DNA from: Euzebyaceae bacterium
Lineage (GTDB): Bacteria > Actinomycetota > Nitriliruptoria > Euzebyales > Egibacteraceae
NCBI GenBank assembly: GCA_013696915.1
Contig: JACCXR010000558.1
Coordinates: 1 to 11,783 of the forward strand
DNA: 11,783 nt
Direction: 5' to 3'
A program made the translations under genes and the position numbers. This document shows positions 6,912-11,783 of the stretch, piece by piece. Numbering within the stretch: position 1 is the first letter of the stretch; each line of letters begins with the position of its first letter. The notes under the pieces were generated by a model that ran no database searches, was not told the origin of the DNA, and saw only the letters and a list, made by a program, of their open reading frames with translations.

Positions 6912-6925
6912 AGGACAGAGCAGAC

Positions 6926-8809
6926 ATGGACGAGACGACGCCGCTGAGCGGCGGACCGAACCGGCGGAAGCTGGCCAACCGCTACGTGCTGCGCGGGCTG
7001 CTCGGCCAGGGCGGGATGGCCGACGTCGAACTCGCCCACGACGAGGTCCTCGACCGCGAGGTCGCGGTCAAGATGCTCCACGCGCGCTACCAGTCGGACC
7101 CGTCGTTCCTCGCCCGTTTCCGCCGGGAGGCGCAGGCCGCCGCGAGCCTGAATCACCCCAACGTCGTCGCGGTCTACGACACCGGCGAGTCCGAGGGACG
7201 CCCGTTCATCGTCATGGAATACGTGGCCGGCCGGTCGCTGCGAGAGGTCCTCCGCCGCGAGGGGGTCCTGCCGGCGCGCGCGGCGGAAATCGCCGGCGAC
7301 GCCGCGCTCGCGCTGCACTACGCGCACGAGCGCGGCCTCGTGCACCGCGACATCAAGCCGGCGAACATCATGATCAGCGACGAGGGTCAGGTGAAGGTCG
7401 CCGACTTCGGCATCGCCCGGGCGCTGAACGCCGAGACCATGACCCAGACCGCGGCGGTGTTCGGCACCGCGGCGTACGTCGCCCCGGAACAGGCGCAGGG
7501 CGCGCCGGTGGACCGGCGGACCGACCTCTACGCCCTCGGCTGCGTCCTCTACGAGATGCTGACCGGACGGCAGCCGTTCGCTGGCGACTCGGCGGTCGCG
7601 CTGGCCTACAAGCACGTCTCGGAGGAGCCGGTCCCCCCGGCGGCGGTCAACCCGGAGGTGTCCCCGCAGCTCGAGTCGGTGGTGCTCAAGGCGATGGCGA
7701 AGGACCCCGACGCCCGCTACCAGACCGGCCGCGAGTTCCACGCGGACCTGCAGCGCGGCGTCGCCGGGCTGGCCGTCTCCGCTCCGCCCGCGGCGGCGTA
7801 CGCGGCCACCCAGGCGCTGCCCCGCGACGCCGACCCGACGATGGTCGCGCCGGCCGCCCGCCGGGTGGAGCGCCCCGTGGAGCGCCCGTACGCGGAGCCG
7901 GCGCGGCGGGGCGGCGGCGCCCGCACCGCCGGCTACGTCGTCCTCTCCCTGCTGATCCTCGCGCTGTTCGGCGTCGCCGGCTACCTCTTCTACGACCTCA
8001 CCCGCGACGACGGCGTCGAGACGCCCGTCGTCGAGCTCCGCACCGTGCCCGACGTGACCGGCTTCGACATCGCGGACGCCCAGAACCGGCTGGTCGAGGA
8101 GGGCTTCCAGCCGCAGCTCGGGGAGCAGCAGCCGTCGAGCGAGCTCGGCCTCAACCAGGTGATCAGCACCGACCCGCCCGCCCTCGCCAGCGCCGAGGCC
8201 GGCAGCGTCGTCACGATCACCTACAGCGAGGGCCCGCCCACGGTGGCCGTCCCCCCGGTCGCGGGCCAGCCCGAGGCCGAGGCGACGCAGATCCTCACCG
8301 GCGCCCGCTTCGTCGTCGGCGCCCGCGGTGAGGAGCCCAGCGCCGAAGTCGAGGAGGGCCGGGTGATCCGCACCGACCCCGCCGAGGGCATCGAGCTGCC
8401 CGAGGGGTCCGAGGTCTCGCTGATCGTGTCGACGGGGCCCGACACCTTCGGCATGCCCGACGTGGTCGGCCGCGACGTCGAGGTGGCGCGCCAGCTGATC
8501 GCGAACGCCTGCGGCAGCCCGCCGTGCGCGGCCGTGCAGACCATCAACGAGTTCAGCGACGACTTCGCCGAGGGCCAGGTCGTCAGCAGCCAGCCCGAGG
8601 CCGACGACGAGGTCCGCATCGGCGCGACCGTGACCCTCGTGCTGTCCGCCGGCCCCGAGGAGGAGCCGACGCCCTCCCCGACGCCGACCCCGACCCCGAC
8701 GCCGACGCCGACCCCGCCGCCCTCGCCGACCCCCACGGACACGCCCGAGCCGCCGCCGCTGCCCACCGAGACGCTGACGCCGACGCCGACCGAAACGGCG
8801 GCCGGGTGA
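6926..8809 (+). CDS. pknB: PknB: PASTA-domain transmembrane Ser/Thr kinase
   Basis: 627 residues. The kinase domain (about 18-280) has GQGGMADV (27-34), Lys49, Glu68, HRDIKPAN (140-147), DFG (160-162), activation-loop Thr173 and Thr175 in TQTAAV (matching the autophosphorylated pair of mycobacterial PknB), and APEQ (186-189). A basic juxtamembrane linker (281-334) leads to one membrane span (about 335-357) and three external PASTA repeats (about 372-437, 438-505, 506-577) expected to bind muropeptides or lipid II. A Pro-Thr-rich tail follows (580-627). Mycobacterial PknB has four PASTA repeats and no such tail. The third repeat has Cys529 and Cys534. I chose ATG 6926 over the in-frame ATG 6896 because AGGA at 6912-6915 is suitably spaced and 6896 lies inside the tandem repeat with no ribosome binding site. 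Confidence 0.95.
   Translation: MDETTPLSGGPNRRKLANRYVLRGLLGQGGMADVELAHDEVLDREVAVKMLHARYQSDPSFLARFRREAQAAASLNHPNVVAVYDTGESEGRPFIVMEYVAGRSLREVLRREGVLPARAAEIAGDAALALHYAHERGLVHRDIKPANIMISDEGQVKVADFGIARALNAETMTQTAAVFGTAAYVAPEQAQGAPVDRRTDLYALGCVLYEMLTGRQPFAGDSAVALAYKHVSEEPVPPAAVNPEVSPQLESVVLKAMAKDPDARYQTGREFHADLQRGVAGLAVSAPPAAAYAATQALPRDADPTMVAPAARRVERPVERPYAEPARRGGGARTAGYVVLSLLILALFGVAGYLFYDLTRDDGVETPVVELRTVPDVTGFDIADAQNRLVEEGFQPQLGEQQPSSELGLNQVISTDPPALASAEAGSVVTITYSEGPPTVAVPPVAGQPEAEATQILTGARFVVGARGEEPSAEVEEGRVIRTDPAEGIELPEGSEVSLIVSTGPDTFGMPDVVGRDVEVARQLIANACGSPPCAAVQTINEFSDDFAEGQVVSSQPEADDEVRIGATVTLVLSAGPEEEPTPSPTPTPTPTPTPTPPPSPTPTDTPEPPPLPTETLTPTPTETAAG
8666..8716 (+). repeat. Hexanucleotide repeats encoding a Pro-Thr tract in PknB
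   Basis: The tail of pknB is built of CCGACG/CCGACC hexamers giving alternating Pro-Thr (residues about 581-597), followed by a looser Pro/Thr/Glu-rich end. Such tracts expand and contract by slippage, so length probably varies between strains. Because it is outside the membrane, it could span the wall or be O-mannosylated on threonine; both are inference. Confidence 0.75.
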
Positions 8810-8932
8810 CCGCCCAGCCGCAGGGGTGCCCGCCGGCGGTGTCAGCAATCCCCTGACGGTCGCTGCGCGACCGCCACAACCGAGGTCATGAGAATCGCCT
8901 CGGACGAGCCTCGGCGATTCACAGATCACAGA
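8810..8932. terminator. Convergent intergenic region with two hairpins
   Basis: The pknB operon and the minus-strand pabA operon converge here. CGGTCGC-TGC-GCGACCG (8857-8873) is a perfect 7-bp stem with a 3-base loop. GAATCGCC (8892-8899) and GGCGATTC (8913-8920) form an 8-bp stem with a 13-base loop. Either could stop transcription from both sides. No strong T-run follows, so classic intrinsic termination is only moderately supported. CAGATCA is repeated directly just before the downstream gene's stop codon. Confidence 0.45.
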
Positions 8933-9970
8933 TCAGGTGCCCAGCAGGACGTCGGCCGCGGCCAGCCCGGACAGCGCGGCGCCCTCAACCTTCGCGCCGC
9001 CGAACGCGTCGCCGGCGAGCACGAGCGGCGGGACGCCGGGCACGCGCACGGCCCGCTCGGGGTAGGACTCCAGCGGTCGGGAGTGCCGCCAGCGTTCGAG
9101 CGACGCCGCCACGGGGCGGGCGGCGCCCAGCCACGGACGGACCAGGTCGAGCAGCCCGTCCACGACCTCCTCGTCGCCGTCGGCCGCATGGTCGGCGCTC
9201 CACCCGCCGGAGGCGTGGACGGTCACGGCGGGCGTCGCCGAGACGCCCTTGGCCGCGTTGTCCGCGAGCCAGGACACCGGGCCCCGGGTGAACTGCACCC
9301 CGCCCGGTGCGGGCACGGCGGGCGGGGCGTCCAGGGCGGCGAGCAGGGCGATGCAGGGCTCGTACCGCAGCTGCCGCACCGCGGGGGGCACCCGCTGCGC
9401 GACCGCCGCGAGCAGGGCGAGGCTGCGGGGGACCGGCGGTGTGCACACGACGGCTGCGGCGTCGAGCGGCCGGCCGGGCTCGACCTCCACGCGCCAGCCG
9501 TCGCCGCTCGGCGTGATCGCGTGCACGCGGGTGCCGGGCCGCCGGGCGCCGCGCGGCAGGTCCGAGGCGAGCCGACGGGCGATCGCGCTCATCCCTGCAT
9601 CGACGGCGTGGCGCGCATGGCCGTCGGTGCCCGGCCGGGCCGCGGCGGGTCCGTCGCCGACGTGTCCCCCCCGGAGGAAGCCGTGGGCCCATTCCCGGAC
9701 CGGGATGCCGCCCGCCCGCCAGCCGTCGACCATCGCCGCGAACCGCGCGGAGCGCACCGTGAAGAACTGGGCCCCGGCGTCGAGGGTCGCCGGACCGATC
9801 CTGCGGGTCGCGAGCCGGCCGCCGGGCTCGGCGCCCTCGTCGACCACGACCACGTCCGTGCCGGCCGCCACCAGCGCCCCGGCAGCGACCAGGCCGGCGA
9901 GCCCGGCGCCGACGACGATGATCGGGCCGGAGCCGTCGCCGCTCACGCCGACGGCAACGTCGCCGGTCAC
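8933..9970 (-). CDS. Renalase-like NAD(P)/FAD-dependent oxidoreductase
   Basis: 345 residues with a GTG start at 9970 that overlaps the pabA stop in GTGA. The N-terminal Rossmann motif (about 17-52) reads IIVVGAGLAGLVAAG, then an acidic residue ending the second strand (VVVVDEG), then PGGRLATRR. The next motif, ATLDAGAQFF (61-70), and the C-terminal LVLAGDAFGG...GAALSGLAAADVLLG place it in the renalase-type FAD oxidoreductase family (COG3380, amine-oxidase fold). Substrates of bacterial members are mostly unknown; eukaryotic and some bacterial renalases oxidise isomeric forms of NAD(P)H. The frame is open upstream into pabA, but the Rossmann fold and the overlap support this start; GTG at 9946 is an alternative. 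No membrane segment is seen. It is the last gene of the minus-strand operon. Confidence 0.82.
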   Translation of the reverse strand: MTGDVAVGVSGDGSGPIIVVGAGLAGLVAAGALVAAGTDVVVVDEGAEPGGRLATRRIGPATLDAGAQFFTVRSARFAAMVDGWRAGGIPVREWAHGFLRGGHVGDGPAAARPGTDGHARHAVDAGMSAIARRLASDLPRGARRPGTRVHAITPSGDGWRVEVEPGRPLDAAAVVCTPPVPRSLALLAAVAQRVPPAVRQLRYEPCIALLAALDAPPAVPAPGGVQFTRGPVSWLADNAAKGVSATPAVTVHASGGWSADHAADGDEEVVDGLLDLVRPWLGAARPVAASLERWRHSRPLESYPERAVRVPGVPPLVLAGDAFGGAKVEGAALSGLAAADVLLGT

Positions 9971-10563
9971 GCCGACGAGCCGGCGCGCAGGGCGCGCAGG
10001 AAATTGCCGAGCAGGTCCATCCCGACGACCGTGAGGATGGACTCGGGGTGGAACTGGACCCCCTCCACCGGGAGCAGCCGGTGCCGCAGGCCCATGATCA
10101 GCCCGTCGGGCGTGCGCGCCGTCACCTCCAGCTCGGCCGGCACGGTGGCCGGGTCGAGCACCAGCGAGTGGTACCGGGTCGCCGGGAACGGCTGGGGGAG
10201 CCCGGCGAACACGCCGCGCCCGTCGTGGGTGATCGGTGAGGGCTTGCCGTGGACCAGCTCCGGGGCACGGACGATCACGCCGCCGTAGACCTCGGCGATG
10301 CACTGGTGGCCCAGGCAGACGCCGAGGATCGGAACCCGGCCGGCGAGCACCCGGACAACCTCGTTCGACAGGCCGGCGTCCTTCGGCGCGCCCGGGCCCG
10401 GCGAGATGACGACGCCGTCGGGCGGGTCGGCCGCCACGTCGGCGATCGAGAAGGCGTCGTTGCGGGCGACTTCCACCACGGCGCCGAGCTCGCCGAGCTC
10501 CTGCACGAGGTTGTAGGTGAAGCTGTCGTAGTTGTCGACGACGAAGATGCGCGGGCCGGTCAC
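9967..10563 (-). CDS. pabA: Glutamine amidotransferase, aminodeoxychorismate/anthranilate synthase component II
   Basis: 198 residues, a typical class I amidotransferase. It starts with RIFVVDNYDSFTYNLVQ (5-21), has the oxyanion motif SPGPGAP (54-60), the nucleophile Cys83 in GVCLGHQ, HGK at 105-107, and the other two catalytic residues His172 and Glu174 in FHPES. It releases ammonia from glutamine for the chorismate-using partner subunit (PabB for folate, TrpE for tryptophan). Neither partner is in the window, and in many actinobacteria one protein serves both. M. tuberculosis has the equivalent trpG gene (Rv0013) next to pknB in the same convergent arrangement. The GTG start overlaps the stop of the small membrane-protein gene, and its own stop overlaps the oxidoreductase start. 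Confidence 0.94.
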   Translation of the reverse strand: MTGPRIFVVDNYDSFTYNLVQELGELGAVVEVARNDAFSIADVAADPPDGVVISPGPGAPKDAGLSNEVVRVLAGRVPILGVCLGHQCIAEVYGGVIVRAPELVHGKPSPITHDGRGVFAGLPQPFPATRYHSLVLDPATVPAELEVTARTPDGLIMGLRHRLLPVEGVQFHPESILTVVGMDLLGNFLRALRAGSSA

Positions 10564-10706
10564 GGGGACGCCGGGGGGTCGGGCTGTTCGAGGACGGGGT
10601 CGTTCACGAACGCGCGGTCGACCCGCGGGAAGACGACGGTGAAGAGCAGGACCACGACGGCCAGGGCGGCGACGGTGAGCAGGAGGACGGTGGCCGCCCG
10701 TCTCAC
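10560..10706 (-). CDS. 48-residue single-span membrane protein, function unknown
   Basis: The frame starts with GTG (10706-10704) overlapping the sortase stop as GTGA and ends with TGA (10562-10560) overlapping the pabA start as GTGA. Residues 1-3 are Met-Arg-Arg, residues 4-27 form one strongly hydrophobic helix (AATVLLLTVAALAVVVLLFT), and the remaining 20 or so residues are polar, with FPRVDRAFVNDPV and a Pro-rich end. The double 4-base overlap inside an operon argues that it is a real gene although it is very short. The positive-inside pattern predicts an external C-terminus. I do not recognise a family. Given its place it may assist the sortase or a membrane complex, but this is speculation. 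Confidence 0.7.
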   Translation of the reverse strand: MRRAATVLLLTVAALAVVVLLFTVVFPRVDRAFVNDPVLEQPDPPASP

Positions 10707-11431
10707 GCCGGGACCGTTCCGGCGAGCTCGGCGAAGAAGACGAGTCGCTGGGCCGCCGAGAACCGTGGATGGCACGTGGTCAGGGTCAGCGTGGGGCGTC
10801 CGGTGCCGAGGGGGTCCGGTGCGATCACGCGCACGTCGGCCGGGTCGACGATCTCCTGCCGCACGACCGAGTAGACCCAGCGCCGGCCGCCCCGGTCGGT
10901 GACGTGCACCTCGTCGCCCGCCCGGAGCTCGTCGAGGTCGAAGAACGGGTGGCCGTACGTCGTCCGGTGACCGGCCACGGCGAAGTTGCCCGCCTGCCCG
11001 GGCATGGCCGTCCCGGTGTAGTGGCCGGGACCCCTCTTCAACTCCTCCACCGACACCCCCTCGACGACGAACAGCGGGTCGGGCACGACCAGCGGTTCGT
11101 CGTCGCCCGGGCGGGCGAAGGCGAGCACCGCCACCGCCTCGCCGGGCGCGGGGGGAGGCTCGGGCGCCGGCTCGGGAGCCGGCGTGGCCGAGGGCGGATC
11201 GGACGGCTGCGCGGACGGCTCGGCGGCTGGCGACTCGGTCGTCGCGGAGCGGTCGCCGGCGGCCATCGGCTCGACCACGCCCCCGACGTCCCGCTCCCAG
11301 CGCTCGAGCAGATCGCGCTGGGCGGCCTCGGTCGCCACGCCCGTGTAGTACAGCGAGTAGACGAGGTAGAGCGCGATGACCACGCCGCCGGCAACCATCA
11401 GCCACCCGGCCACCCGCAGGACCCGCGTCAT
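10703..11431 (-). CDS. srtE: Class E sortase
   Basis: 242 residues. The ATG at 11431 overlaps the DUF881 stop in ATGA. A short basic N-terminus and a membrane span (about 6-29) are followed by an external stalk with a Pro/Ala/Glu/Ser-rich stretch (60-98) and the sortase barrel (about 99-240). The catalytic His155 is in AGHRTTYGHPF, the nucleophile Cys220 in TLTLTTCHPRF, and the Arg is probably Arg229, nine residues after the cysteine as in Streptomyces SrtE1. Class E sortases of high-GC actinobacteria link surface proteins with LAXTG-type signals to peptidoglycan. No such substrate is in the window. Streptomyces also carries srtE near pabA and the pknB region, so the linkage is conserved. The open frame upstream of 11431 is a shadow of DUF881. 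Confidence 0.92.
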   Translation of the reverse strand: MTRVLRVAGWLMVAGGVVIALYLVYSLYYTGVATEAAQRDLLERWERDVGGVVEPMAAGDRSATTESPAAEPSAQPSDPPSATPAPEPAPEPPPAPGEAVAVLAFARPGDDEPLVVPDPLFVVEGVSVEELKRGPGHYTGTAMPGQAGNFAVAGHRTTYGHPFFDLDELRAGDEVHVTDRGGRRWVYSVVRQEIVDPADVRVIAPDPLGTGRPTLTLTTCHPRFSAAQRLVFFAELAGTVPA

Positions 11432-11783
11432 CCGGTGGCCTCGGCCGGGCGTGCCGACCGCAGCGCGGCGCTGCCCTCGTACGGCGGCAGCCGCAGGTCG
11501 GCCGCGTCGGCGACCGTGAAGCCGACCTGGAACTGCTGGACGGCCCGTGTCAGGCGCTCGACGGCGGGGTCGCGTTGGAGCGCATCGCGCAGGGCCACCG
11601 CGTCGCCGACGGCCTCGATGACGTAGGGCGGCGAGTAGACCCGGCCGTGGAGGAGCAGCGTGTTCCCGACGCACCGGATCGCGGTCGTCGCGACCACGCG
11701 CTGGGAGTTCACGCCCACCGCCTCGGCCCCGCCGGCCCAGAGCGCGTTGATGACCGCCTGGAGGTCCTGCTCGTGGATCACCA
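11428..11783 (-). CDS. DUF881 family protein, C-terminal part
   Basis: The gene enters from the right edge; 118 codons are visible, ending at TGA 11430-11428. The segment VIHEQDLQAVINALW followed by GGAEAVGVNSQRV, TAIRCVGNTLLL and SPPYVIEAVGD is the signature of the DUF881 domain, found in actinobacterial membrane-associated proteins near pabA and crgA (for example Rv0012 of M. tuberculosis). Family members usually have an N-terminal membrane span and a coiled coil, which would be outside the window. The biochemical role is unknown; location suggests involvement in envelope or division. A GTG at 11781 is inside the conserved domain and is not the true start. Its stop overlaps the sortase start. 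Confidence 0.9.
   Translation of the reverse strand, partial: VIHEQDLQAVINALWAGGAEAVGVNSQRVVATTAIRCVGNTLLLHGRVYSPPYVIEAVGDAVALRDALQRDPAVERLTRAVQQFQVGFTVADAADLRLPPYEGSAALRSARPAEATG

Noticed and set aside
6896..6925. Alternative pknB start ten codons upstream
   Set aside because: No Shine-Dalgarno sequence before ATG 6896, and the start would lie within the tandem repeat; ATG 6926 has AGGA at a workable distance.
8221..8766. Minus-strand Gly-Val repeat protein opposite the end of pknB
   Set aside because: It is the antisense reading of the Pro-Thr hexamer repeat.
5281..8929. Very long minus-strand open frames opposite pbpA and pknB (565 and 785 codons)
   Set aside because: Antisense shadows of genes with clear catalytic motifs; the translations have no recognisable domain.
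8888..10288. Plus-strand open frame of 466 codons opposite the oxidoreductase and pabA
   Set aside because: Shadow of two genes with complete motifs on the minus strand; no domain and no ribosome binding site.

Overview
The window comes from a high-GC Gram-positive bacterium of the phylum Actinobacteriota. Base composition is strongly G+C rich and GTG starts are common. The core is the conserved actinobacterial cell-growth signalling cluster that lies near the origin in Mycobacterium (tRNA-Leu, fhaA, fhaB, pstP, rodA, pbpA, pknA/pknB, with pabA/trpG convergent beyond it). The cluster here has only one Ser/Thr kinase, and the flanking genes resemble those of Streptomyces-like and deeper-branching actinobacteria. 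I cannot fix the genus; a less-studied class such as Nitriliruptoria, Acidimicrobiia or Thermoleophilia is only a guess.

Layout. (1) Bases 1-957 hold no convincing complete gene. A minus-strand gene starts at the left edge (five codons plus a clear ribosome binding site). The rest contains hairpins, a 3 x 12 bp tandem repeat, and two diverged copies of a 20-codon segment that look like remnants of coding sequence beside a tRNA. (2) 958-1041 is tRNA-Leu(CAG) on the minus strand. (3) 1042-1326 is an intergenic region with a 17-bp hairpin and a 36-bp near-perfect palindrome. (4) 1327-8809 is a plus-strand operon: fhaA, fhaB, pstP, rodA, pbpA, pknB. The first five genes are separated by 3 nt or overlap by 4 nt. 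pbpA and pknB are separated by 79 nt, a gap largely made of degenerate 15-bp tandem repeats, exactly where other actinobacteria carry pknA. (5) 8810-8932 is a short convergent intergenic region with two hairpins. (6) 8933-11783 is a minus-strand operon: a DUF881 gene (cut by the right edge), a class E sortase, a 48-residue single-span membrane protein, a glutamine amidotransferase (PabA/TrpG) and a renalase-like FAD oxidoreductase. All four of its junctions are 4-nt stop/start overlaps.

How the parts fit. PknB senses the cell wall through external PASTA domains and phosphorylates cytoplasmic partners. PstP reverses this. FhaA and FhaB read phosphothreonine through FHA domains. The RodA glycosyltransferase and PbpA transpeptidase are the peptidoglycan synthase pair that the signalling controls. 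The convergent operon adds surface-protein anchoring (sortase E) to a folate/tryptophan amidotransferase and a redox enzyme. Most of the window is therefore a well-known system. The less explained parts are the palindrome before fhaA, the repeat-filled pbpA-pknB gap without pknA, the cysteine pair and Pro-Thr tail of PknB, the 48-aa protein, the oxidoreductase coupled to pabA, and the remnant region next to tRNA-Leu.
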